Below, piece by piece: positions 6,956-13,411 of a DNA stretch of 19,125 nt. A program made the translations under genes and the position numbers. The stretch spans positions 1-19,125 of the forward strand of contig JAGAEH010000210.1 of the NCBI GenBank assembly GCA_017613225.1, given 5' to 3'. The DNA is from Lachnospiraceae bacterium (GTDB lineage Bacteria; Bacillota; Clostridia; Lachnospirales; Lachnospiraceae). A model generated the notes under the pieces. That model searched no databases. It was not told the DNA's origin and saw only the letters and a program-made list of their open reading frames with translations. How positions within the stretch are numbered: position 1 is the first letter of the stretch; each line of letters opens with the position of its first letter.

Positions 6956-8182
6956 ATGGCAGCTGAAACCGGAAACAGAACCGCATACAGGAGCGTCGCG
7001 CTGGAGCAGGAGGGCTTGTCCAGCCTGTCCCGGCCTGCCGCGAAGCCCAGGAGGTACTACGATTACACCCTGGTCTTTCTGATCGTGCTCATTTCCACCT
7101 TCGGCCTGCTGATGGTCTACAGCTCCAGCTACTACACGGCCAGCATGAGTTCCAAAGTCGGTTACGACGGCAGCTACTACCTGAAAAAACAGGCCTGGAA
7201 CGTGGCCATCGGCCTGGTGGTGATGATCGTCGTCTCCAAACTGGACTACCACAAGCTGGTGAAATGGTTCGCGGTGCTGGCCTATCTGGGCAGCATCGCC
7301 GTCATGGTCCTGACCAACTTCACCTCCTTCGGCAAGGAGTACAACGGCGCGAAGCGCTGGTTCGGCATCGGCAACCGCACGCTGTTCCAGCCGGCGGAAC
7401 TGGTGAAGGTGGGCCTGATCATCTTTACGGCCTTCCTGCTGGTCAAGCTCAAAAACCGCATCGACCAGTGGAAGTATCTGATCCTGGTGGTGCTCCTTCT
7501 GGTGGTCCCCGTCGGGCTCGTGGCCATGAACAACCTGAGCTCCGGCATCATCCTCACCGTGATCCCCTTCGGCATGGTCCTGTGCGCCAGCCAGAAGAAA
7601 CTGCGATGGGGAGTCATGATCGGGCTCGCGATCGTGGGGGCGGTCATTATCGTCGTCTTCGCGAAGGAACTGGTGGAATATAAGATCCTGAAGGACTATC
7701 AGGTGATGCGCATCCTGGTCTGGAAGAATCCGGAACAGTACTCCGATGAGGGCGGCTGGCAGGTGCTGCAGGGCCTCTACGCCATCGGCTCCGGTGGCCT
7801 GTTCGGCAAGGGCATCGGAAACGGAACGCAGAAGCTGGGCTTTGTCCCTGAGGCGCAGAACGACATGATCTTTTCGATCATCTGCGAGGAACTGGGCATT
7901 TTCGGCGCCATCTGCGTGATCCTGCTGTTCATCTACATGTTCTACCGCTTCATGATCATCGCGCGCAACGCGCCGGATACCATGGGCATCCTGATCGTTA
8001 CGGGGGTGTTCATCCACATCGCGGTGCAGGTGATCCTGAACATTGCAGTGGTAACCAATTTCATTCCCAATACCGGCGTCACCCTGCCTTTCATCAGTTA
8101 CGGAGGTACGTCCATCCTGTTCCTGATGACGGAGGTGGGCCTGGTGCTGAGCGTGGCCAACCGCATCGAGCTGAAAGGGTAG
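6956..8182 (+). CDS. ftsW: FtsW/SpoVE-type lipid II polymerase (SEDS family)
   Basis: Polytopic membrane glycosyltransferase of 408 aa that polymerises lipid II together with the septal PBP. After a hydrophilic N-terminus of about 36 residues there are roughly ten membrane segments. SEDS signatures seen are the short GAKRWFGIG loop, NNLSSGIILTVIPFGM, FVPEAQNDMIFSIICEELG and GVTLPFISYGGTS near the end. The gene cannot be separated from spoVE by sequence alone; its place in the main dcw operon favours a division role. It begins one base after the murD stop. A folded non-coding element begins just after its stop codon, suggesting that transcript processing or termination may occur here. Confidence 0.94.
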   Translation: MAAETGNRTAYRSVALEQEGLSSLSRPAAKPRRYYDYTLVFLIVLISTFGLLMVYSSSYYTASMSSKVGYDGSYYLKKQAWNVAIGLVVMIVVSKLDYHKLVKWFAVLAYLGSIAVMVLTNFTSFGKEYNGAKRWFGIGNRTLFQPAELVKVGLIIFTAFLLVKLKNRIDQWKYLILVVLLLVVPVGLVAMNNLSSGIILTVIPFGMVLCASQKKLRWGVMIGLAIVGAVIIVVFAKELVEYKILKDYQVMRILVWKNPEQYSDEGGWQVLQGLYAIGSGGLFGKGIGNGTQKLGFVPEAQNDMIFSIICEELGIFGAICVILLFIYMFYRFMIIARNAPDTMGILIVTGVFIHIAVQVILNIAVVTNFIPNTGVTLPFISYGGTSILFLMTEVGLVLSVANRIELKG

Positions 8183-8348
8183 GCAGCCGAAGAGCCGGGA
8201 CAGTACGCAGCTGCGAAGACTGTCGCGACTCGTCGGTACTTAGCAAGGGCAAGCTTTGCGCAGCCCGAGCTTAGTACCGCTACGACCAAGCGCCAAGCGG
8301 GAGCGTGTCTGAGAAGCCGTACTGTCCGCGGCTCTGACGGCCGGCTGC
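8183..8348. repeat. large folded intergenic element, possible ncRNA or dispersed repeat
   Basis: A 166-base segment starting right at the ftsW stop has extensive nested self-complementarity. The outer arms are AGAGCCG (8191-8197) with CGGCTCT (8329-8335), extended inward by GGACAGTACG (8198-8207) with CGTACTGTCC (8318-8327), with one bulged G. A further GCAGCCG (8183-8189) can pair with CGGCTGC (8342-8348). An inner hairpin pairs CGGTACT (8234-8240) with AGTACCG (8273-8279), AGC with GCT, and GGGC (8247-8250) with GCCC (8263-8266). The closed multi-branch layout resembles a structured RNA or an intergenic repeat. It ends without a T-run, so it is not a simple terminator. The strand is unknown. 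Confidence 0.7.
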
Positions 8349-8390
8349 GCAGGGCAGCTGCTAAAAGCATCATGAAATAAGAGGATAACA

Positions 8391-9218
8391 ATGGATAAAT
8401 ATGTTGAAAAACTGGAAAACTGCGTGGAATACGTGCGGACCGTGACGGACTTCGTCCCGTCGGTGGCCATCGTCCTGGGTTCCGGCCTGAACAACTACGC
8501 GGACCAGGTGGAAAAGGTCTGCGAGATCAGCTACCGCGACATCCCCGGCTTCCCGGTATCCACAGCCCCCGGCCACGACGGCCGGTTCATCTTCGGCTGG
8601 ATCAGGAAAGTCCCGGTGGTGGTGATGAAGGGACGGATCCACTACTACGAAGGATACGAGATCTCCGACGTGGTGCTGCCCGTGCGGCTGATGCGCTGCC
8701 TGGGGGCCGGCGTGCTGCTGCTGACCAATGCGGCGGGCGGCGTCAACAAAGACTTCCATGTGGGCAATTTCATGGTGATCCGGGACCAGATCACCTGTTT
8801 CGTGCCGTCTCCCTTAAGAGACGGAGACTGGTCCGCCTACGGCAGCGTCTTCCCGGACATGAGCGACGTCTATGACAGCGAGCTGGCGGGAAAGATCCTG
8901 GCGGCCGCGGGAAGAGCCGGCTACGTGCTGCAGCAGGGCGTGTACCTGCAGGCCTCCGGTCCGGCTTTTGAGACGAAGGCGGAGATTCGGGCTTTCCGCA
9001 CCATGGGCGCCGACGCGGTGGGCATGAGCACCGCCGTGGAGGCCACGGCTGCCCACCAGATGGGCATGCGGGTCTGCGGCCTGTCCTGCATCACCAACAT
9101 GGCCTGCGGCGTGACCGACAGACCCATCACCGGTGCGGAGGTCAACGAGACCGCGGAGCGGGTCGCAGCGGACTTTACGGCTCTGGTGAGCCTGATCACA
9201 GAGGCGGTGGGGAAATAA
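8391..9218 (+). CDS. punA: purine nucleoside phosphorylase (trimeric type)
   Basis: Cytoplasmic salvage enzyme of 275 aa that splits purine (deoxy)nucleosides with phosphate to free base and (deoxy)ribose-1-phosphate. Length and motifs match the trimeric PNP/MTAP group rather than the hexameric DeoD group. Seen are VLGSGL with Ser31, His62, GRIHYYEGY (Arg82, His84, Tyr86), LTNAAGG (112-118), the GPAFET base-pocket motif with Glu194, GMST (211-214) and Asn236 in ITNMACG, the residue typical for 6-oxopurine recognition. It lies inside the dcw block, after the folded element and seven bases before divIB, so it is probably cotranscribed with division genes. That neighbourhood is unusual and has no obvious biochemical reason. 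Confidence 0.93.
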   Translation: MDKYVEKLENCVEYVRTVTDFVPSVAIVLGSGLNNYADQVEKVCEISYRDIPGFPVSTAPGHDGRFIFGWIRKVPVVVMKGRIHYYEGYEISDVVLPVRLMRCLGAGVLLLTNAAGGVNKDFHVGNFMVIRDQITCFVPSPLRDGDWSAYGSVFPDMSDVYDSELAGKILAAAGRAGYVLQQGVYLQASGPAFETKAEIRAFRTMGADAVGMSTAVEATAAHQMGMRVCGLSCITNMACGVTDRPITGAEVNETAERVAADFTALVSLITEAVGK

Positions 9219-9224
9219 GATAAG

Positions 9225-9974
9225 ATGAGTCGCCGAACCTTGATCCTGAGCCTGATCGTAGTGATCGTGCTGCTGGCGGGAGTTGCTGCCGCCGGCCTTT
9301 TGCTGCGCGTCGAAGAGGTCCGGGTGGGCGGCCATTCCCATTACAGCACGGAGGAGATAGAGGCACTGTTCTTCAAGGAAGAGGGGCTTTCCCGGTCTCC
9401 TCTGGTGATCCTTTGGAAAAAGCTGACAAACGGCTGGAAGATCCCCCAGCTGGAGAACTATGAAGTATCCTTTGACGGACTGAAAACGGTCAACGTCCAG
9501 GTGAAGGAGAAAAAACTGTACGGCTACGTGCCCCATTTCGGGTCCAACCTGTTCTTTGACAAGGACGGAGTGGTGGTGAAGAGCAGCTCCGAAGTCTCCC
9601 AGGACGTGCTCAAAGTCTCGGGCCTGAAGGTGGAGACCGCGGTGCTGAACGAGCCGCTGAAGGTGGAGAACGAAAAGAACTTCAAGCTGGTGGCCACCGT
9701 GATCGATTTCATCTCCTCCAATCAGATCAAGCTGGACAACGTCAGCATGTACCTGTATTCCGCAGTGGAGGAGATATCCATCTATGACGGCAGCAGCGTG
9801 TCCATGCGGATGGGGGACATCACCGTCCTGCTGGGCAAGAACGTGGACATGCAGGAGAAACTGCTGGACCTGATCCAGATGCTCCCGGAGATCTGGGGGC
9901 AGGAAGGCACCCTGCACATGGAGGACTACGCGGGCGCGGACTCCGGCCACGTCTATTACTTCGATAATAAATGA
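9225..9974 (+). CDS. divIB: cell division protein FtsQ/DivIB
   Basis: Bitopic division protein of 249 aa. A very short cytoplasmic start (MSRR) leads to one membrane helix (about 6-27). A POTRA-like domain begins LRVEEVRVGGHSHYSTEEI (28-45). A beta-rich region follows, with VNVQVKEKKLYGYV and LFFDKDGVVVKSS, the usual DivIB pattern. It scaffolds FtsL and DivIC at the septum. Its position directly before ftsZ is canonical. The ATG is seven bases after the purine nucleoside phosphorylase stop, and only a weak purine-rich stretch (AAGATAAG) precedes it, so translation may depend on coupling to the gene upstream. The C-terminal part (DYAGADSGHVYYFDNK) is short compared with some homologues. Confidence 0.88.
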   Translation: MSRRTLILSLIVVIVLLAGVAAAGLLLRVEEVRVGGHSHYSTEEIEALFFKEEGLSRSPLVILWKKLTNGWKIPQLENYEVSFDGLKTVNVQVKEKKLYGYVPHFGSNLFFDKDGVVVKSSSEVSQDVLKVSGLKVETAVLNEPLKVENEKNFKLVATVIDFISSNQIKLDNVSMYLYSAVEEISIYDGSSVSMRMGDITVLLGKNVDMQEKLLDLIQMLPEIWGQEGTLHMEDYAGADSGHVYYFDNK

Positions 9975-10067
9975 TCCTTCGAAACGAATGATTTCAATGC
10001 CGTGACAGGCATTTGGCTAAAGTTATTACAATGTTCTGAAGGCCGACAAAAAAGTCAAAAATGTCTC

Positions 10068-10096
10068 TTGATTATTCTCAGCAAATACAATAATAT
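10068..10096 (+). promoter_or_regulatory. ftsZ promoter
   Basis: TTGATT (10068-10073) and TAATAT (10091-10096) are separated by 17 bases in an AT-rich stretch inside the 167-base gap between divIB and ftsZ. This should give ftsZ transcription independent of the mraZ promoter, with a leader of about 40 bases. A GGGGGGAA Shine-Dalgarno follows at 10129-10136. Confidence 0.7.
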
Positions 10097-10141
10097 GATT
10101 ACGATGAAAAAGTATTTTTTGTTCCTTAGGGGGGAATCATT

Positions 10142-11293
10142 GTGTTAGAGATAAAGCTGAACGAATCAGAAAGCGCTGCAAAGATACTTGTCATCGGTAT
10201 CGGCGGAGCAGGCAATAATGCAGTCAACCGCATGGTGGACAGCAATGTGGAAGGCGTGGAGTTCATCGGCATCAACACCGACAGACAGGCCCTGCAGATG
10301 TGCAAGGCTCCCACCACCCTTCAGATCGGCGAAAAGCTGACCAAGGGCCTGGGCGCGGGCGCGCAGCCCGAGATCGGCGAGAAGGCCGCGGAAGAGAGCG
10401 AAGAGGAGATCATCAACGTCATGAACGGCGCCGACATGGTCTTCGTCACCTGCGGCATGGGCGGCGGCACCGGCACCGGCGGCGCTCCTGTCATCGCCAG
10501 GATCGCCAAGGACATGGGCATCCTTACGGTGGGCGTAGTCACCAAGCCTTTCCGTTTCGAAGCCAAGGTCCGCATGCGCAACGCCCTGGAAGGCATTGAG
10601 AAACTGAAACAGAACGTGGACACCCTGATCGTCATCCCCAACGACAAGCTGCTGGAGATCGTCGACCGCCGCACCACCATGCCCGACGCCCTGAAGAAGG
10701 CGGACGAGGTCCTGGTGCAGGCCGTGCAGGGCATCACCGACCTGATCAACGTGCCGTCCCTGATCAACCTGGACTTCGCGGACGTCCAGACCGTCATGAC
10801 CAACAAGGGCATCGCCCACATCGGCATCGGCCGGGCAAAGGGCGACGACAAGGCCATCGAAGCCGTGAAGCAGGCCGTCACCAGCCCGCTGCTGGAGACC
10901 ACCATCAACGGCGCTTCCCACGTCATCATCAACGTGGCCGGCGACATCGGTCTGATGGAAGCCAACGAGGCAGCCACCTATGTGCAGGAGCTGGCCGGCG
11001 AGAACTCCAACATCATCTTCGGCGCCATGTTCGACGAGACCGTGCAGGATGAGGCGACCATCACCGTCATCGCCACCGGACTGGAGCAGCCCAACACCGA
11101 CAGTGACGTGTCTCCGCGCATCAAGCCCAGCGCTCCTGCCGTCAGCCCTTACGGCCGCGGCATGACCGGCGGAAAGATCAATTCCCCGATGTCCGGCAAC
11201 ACGGCCGCGCCCCGGCCCGATGACATCAAGGTCCCCATGCCGGAAGTGAAGGGCGAGCGCCAGATCAACATTCCTGATTTCCTGAAGAGATAA
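10142..11293 (+). CDS. ftsZ: cell division GTPase FtsZ
   Basis: Tubulin-like GTPase of 383 aa that polymerises into the Z-ring. The N-terminal KILVIGIGGAGNNAVNRM (14-31) and the tubulin signature GGGTGTG (107-113) form the nucleotide site. The region IGIGRAKGDDKAIEA and the T7-side NLDFADVQTVM are as expected. After a variable linker (about 320-374) the protein ends in the conserved peptide IPDFLKR (377-383), which binds membrane tethers and regulators. The start is GTG at 10142, set by GGGGGGAA with a five-base spacer. The gene has its own promoter and a strong 3' hairpin. No ftsA lies in the window, so the membrane anchor (SepF or FtsA) must be elsewhere. Confidence 0.98.
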   Translation: MLEIKLNESESAAKILVIGIGGAGNNAVNRMVDSNVEGVEFIGINTDRQALQMCKAPTTLQIGEKLTKGLGAGAQPEIGEKAAEESEEEIINVMNGADMVFVTCGMGGGTGTGGAPVIARIAKDMGILTVGVVTKPFRFEAKVRMRNALEGIEKLKQNVDTLIVIPNDKLLEIVDRRTTMPDALKKADEVLVQAVQGITDLINVPSLINLDFADVQTVMTNKGIAHIGIGRAKGDDKAIEAVKQAVTSPLLETTINGASHVIINVAGDIGLMEANEAATYVQELAGENSNIIFGAMFDETVQDEATITVIATGLEQPNTDSDVSPRIKPSAPAVSPYGRGMTGGKINSPMSGNTAAPRPDDIKVPMPEVKGERQINIPDFLKR

Positions 11294-11320
11294 GGAACTT
11301 GCACATCCAATAGAAACGGG

Positions 11321-11350
11321 ACAAGGAACAACCGCCGTGTTGTTCCTTGT
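11321..11350 (+). terminator. hairpin after ftsZ, likely terminator
   Basis: ACAAGGAACAAC (11321-11332) and GTTGTTCCTTGT (11339-11350) form a perfect 12-bp stem with a six-base loop, 27 bases after the ftsZ stop. The T-rich 3' arm is not followed by a clean T-run (TGCGATATAG), so termination may be partial, or the hairpin may protect the 3' end of the ftsZ message. Confidence 0.55.
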
Positions 11351-11422
11351 TGCGATATAGGGAGGGCAAACGCCCGGCGGGGTGTTCCCGCGTCCGGCGA
11401 AAGCTTTCCCAATGAGGAACCA

Positions 11423-11938
11423 ATGGACAGAGAACGGTACTACCTGCAGTGCCTGCAGGAACTGCATCAGGCTGCGGCAGCCAGGGGATACGCGGAGCGG
11501 GGCATCGTGATGGCCCCGGACCTTCAGCCCTTCGGCGAAAAGGCGGTGGCGAAGTACTACGGCGACCCGATCCTGGCGGCTGAATTCGCCGCGGATCCCA
11601 CCCAGTATTATTACGCGGTGAACTGCTTCTGCCTGCAGTGCGGCATCCTGTTCGCGGGGCTGTATGACAGCGATCCCCTGGCCCTGACGGAGGGCTACGT
11701 GGACGCCGTCACTTCGGTGGACCCCTGGCAGTTTGCCGAGAGGATCGCCGCGGAGCGGCTGGACCTGGATCTGGAGGCCATGAACCTTTTGTGTGCCGCG
11801 GTGTTCGACCGCTGGATCGACCTGGTGGAACCGTACTACCGGACGCCGGAAGGCACGGAACGCATCTATTATGCGACGCTTGCCATGTACCAGCTGGGGA
11901 TCAGCCTGGTGGCAGGCCGGAAAGCAAGAACGGAATAG
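11423..11938 (+). CDS. unrecognised 171-aa protein upstream of the SPFH gene
   Basis: I do not recognise this family. The protein is 171 aa and looks soluble, mostly helical and mildly acidic, with no signal peptide or clear membrane helix. Visible traits are an aromatic-rich segment around 45-75 (KYYGDP, QYYYAVNCFCLQCGI) with Cys68, Cys70 and Cys73 close together, a further Cys124, and ERIYYATLAMYQLGISL near the C-terminus. The ATG has GAGG six bases upstream. The stop is 14 bases before the SPFH gene, which has its own GGAGG, so the two are probably one operon and may work together. Codon use and base composition resemble the neighbours, which argues for a native gene. Confidence 0.75.
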   Translation: MDRERYYLQCLQELHQAAAARGYAERGIVMAPDLQPFGEKAVAKYYGDPILAAEFAADPTQYYYAVNCFCLQCGILFAGLYDSDPLALTEGYVDAVTSVDPWQFAERIAAERLDLDLEAMNLLCAAVFDRWIDLVEPYYRTPEGTERIYYATLAMYQLGISLVAGRKARTE

Positions 11939-11952
11939 AAGGAGGTAATTCT

Positions 11953-13035
11953 ATGGAAAACGCTATGGGTACTTTTTTGAGCGCCGCGCTCTTCCCCTCG
12001 CTGGGGACGATCCTGATCGCGCTGCTGATCGTGGCGGTGGTTGCCGTCATCGTGCGGAACATCCGTGTCGTGCCGCAGGCCACCTGCGACGTGCTGGAGC
12101 GCCTCGGTAAGTTTTCCGGCGTCAAGCACGCCGGCCTGTACATCAAAGTGCCGCTGATCGAGAGGATGGTGGCCCGGGTCTCCTTAAAGGAGCAGGTGTA
12201 CGACTTCCCGCCTCAGGCAGTTATCACCAAGGATAACGTCACCATGCAGATCGACTCCGTCGTCTACGCGAAGGTCTTCGATCCCAAGCTCTACATCTAC
12301 GGTATTGAGAACCCCATCACCGGTCTGCAGAACCTGGCGGCCACCACGCTGCGTAGCATCATCGGCGAGATGGAACTGGACCAGACCCTGACCTCCCGCG
12401 AATCCATCAACGCGAAGATGGAAGCGGTGCTGGACGAGGCCACCGATGCCTGGGGCATCAAGGTGACCCGTGTGGAGATCAAGAACATCAACCCGCCCGC
12501 CGAGATCGAGGCGGTCATGACCAAGCAGATGCGCGCCGAGCGTGAGCGCCGTCAGACCGTGCTGGAAGCCCAGGCCCACCAGGAAGCCGTCGTGGCCCGC
12601 GCCAAGGGCGATAAGGAAGCCAAAGTGATGGCTGCCGAAGCCGAGAAGGAAGCCCAGATCGCGCTGGCGGAAGGCCGCGCCAGATCCATCCTGCTGGTCT
12701 ATGAGGCCGAGGCGGAAGGCCTGCGCAAGCTGTCCGAGACCAAGATCTCCGAGAGCGTGCTGAACCTGCGCCGCATCGAAGCCATGAAGGACGTGGCGGA
12801 CGGCCAGGCCACCAAGATCTTCGTTCCCACGGACGTAGCCAGCTCCCTGATCTCTCACGGTGTGACCGGCGAAGCCCTGGACCTGAAGAACACCCTGGCG
12901 CCTGCCGGAACGGAAAAGGAGAAGCCCCCCGTGGAGAAGGATCCCTGCGTCGACGAGGAGACCTCCCGCGCGGGACGGATGGCGGCGAGATACACCCAGA
13001 CCCTGAACCGCGACATGACGGAGACCAGGAACTGA
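11953..13035 (+). CDS. SPFH/stomatin-family membrane protein (QmcA-like)
   Basis: Membrane-anchored scaffold protein of 360 aa. One N-terminal hydrophobic segment (about 17-34, IGTILIALLIVAVVAVIV-like) is followed by the SPFH/Band 7 domain from RVVPQ to about residue 190. That domain includes LERLGKFSGVKHAGLYIKVP, EQVYDFPPQAVITKDNV and WGIKVTRVEIKNINPP, all typical of the slipin/QmcA group. A long Ala/Glu/Arg-rich coiled coil (about 190-275) follows, as used for oligomer cages. The C-terminal 60 residues are variable and charged. Family members form membrane microdomains and often regulate FtsH-type proteases. The ATG follows GGAGG with a seven-base spacer. An upstream in-frame extension would overlap the previous gene and is rejected. 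No nfeD gene is adjacent. Confidence 0.93.
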   Translation: MENAMGTFLSAALFPSLGTILIALLIVAVVAVIVRNIRVVPQATCDVLERLGKFSGVKHAGLYIKVPLIERMVARVSLKEQVYDFPPQAVITKDNVTMQIDSVVYAKVFDPKLYIYGIENPITGLQNLAATTLRSIIGEMELDQTLTSRESINAKMEAVLDEATDAWGIKVTRVEIKNINPPAEIEAVMTKQMRAERERRQTVLEAQAHQEAVVARAKGDKEAKVMAAEAEKEAQIALAEGRARSILLVYEAEAEGLRKLSETKISESVLNLRRIEAMKDVADGQATKIFVPTDVASSLISHGVTGEALDLKNTLAPAGTEKEKPPVEKDPCVDEETSRAGRMAARYTQTLNRDMTETRN

Positions 13036-13054
13036 GTTACAGGACTGCGAAAAG

Positions 13055-13088
13055 AAGAGCCCCGACCGGTTTCGGAAGGGGCTCTTTC
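13055..13088 (+). terminator. terminator after the SPFH gene
   Basis: AAGAGCCCC (13055-13063) pairs with GGGGCTCTT (13078-13086) around a 14-base loop that can pair further (CCG with CGG). The 3' arm ends in TTT. It begins 20 bases after the SPFH stop codon and ends the 11423-13035 unit. Confidence 0.8.
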
Positions 13089-13133
13089 CCTGCGCGGCGG
13101 CAGGCATTTTCTTTTAAAATCAAAAGAAAGTGG

Positions 13134-13162
13134 TTGACAGCCGAAAGGATATGGTGTATTAT
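13134..13162 (+). promoter_or_regulatory. tRNA-Gly promoter
   Basis: A perfect TTGACA (13134-13139) is followed after 17 bases by TATTAT (13157-13162). The tRNA begins 27 bases downstream. This is the best consensus promoter in the window and fits a strongly expressed stable RNA. Confidence 0.85.
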
Positions 13163-13188
13163 CTTGCTTGCGTTCGAAAGAACAGCAG

Positions 13189-13260
13189 GCGCGAGTGGCT
13201 CAGCGGTGGAGCACCACCTTGCCAAGGTGGGGGTCGCGGGTTCGATCCCCGTCTCGCGCT
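13189..13260 (+). tRNA. tRNA-Gly (anticodon GCC)
   Basis: A full cloverleaf of 72 bases can be drawn by hand. The acceptor stem is GCGCGAG with CTCGCGC. The D arm is GCTC with GAGC, and the anticodon arm is CCACC-TTGCCAA-GGTGG. A GGGTC variable loop follows, then the T arm GCGGG-TTCGATC-CCCGT with one G-T pair. The anticodon GCC (13221-13223) reads GGC and GGT, hence glycine. No CCA is encoded, so it is added post-transcriptionally. It stands alone between its own promoter and terminator. Confidence 0.97.
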
Positions 13261-13268
13261 CGATAAGG

Positions 13269-13294
13269 CCCGGTACCTCTGGTACCGGGTTTTT
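13269..13294 (+). terminator. terminator after tRNA-Gly
   Basis: A perfect nine-bp stem, CCCGGTACC (13269-13277) with GGTACCGGG (13281-13289), has a three-base loop and is followed directly by five T. It is a textbook intrinsic terminator eight bases after the tRNA. Confidence 0.95.
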
Positions 13295-13352
13295 GCATGC
13301 CGGAAATCATGACAAAGCCGCGTCATCACTCTGATGAAACTGCAGTTGGCTC

Positions 13353-13380
13353 TTTACTTTTTGTTTCTGCGTGCTATAAT
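13353..13380 (+). promoter_or_regulatory. promoter of the lipoprotein gene
   Basis: A perfect TATAAT (13375-13380) has TTTACT 16 bases upstream (13353-13358). The predicted leader is about 25 bases and contains AGGAG (13399-13403), eight bases before the ATG. Confidence 0.65.
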
Positions 13381-13411
13381 CCGTCTGATATAAATAACAG
13401 GAGTGCTTTTT

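Noticed and set aside
5590..6957. 455-codon minus-strand frame opposite murD
   Set aside because: It is an antisense shadow of a GC-rich gene, rich in His, Arg, Gln and Asp, with no domain.
8381..8390. GGATAACA upstream of the PNP gene as a lac-type operator
   Set aside because: It is a short chance match with no second half-site; GAGGA here simply serves as the ribosome site.
9996..10013. AATGCC-GGCATT hairpin after divIB as a terminator
   Set aside because: The stem is only six bp and is followed by TGGCTAAAG, without a T-run.
11353..11410. GGGC-GCCC and CGGG-CCCG pairs before the 171-aa gene as a riboswitch
   Set aside because: The helices are short and match no known riboswitch core I can recall.
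11791..11952. 54-codon N-terminal extension of the SPFH protein
   Set aside because: It lies in another frame of the preceding gene, reads as low-complexity Arg/Gly-rich sequence, and a GGAGG stands before the ATG at 11953.
13403..13411. GTG at 13403 as start of the lipoprotein
   Set aside because: It overlaps the AGGAG ribosome site; ATG at 13412 has proper spacing and gives a normal signal peptide.
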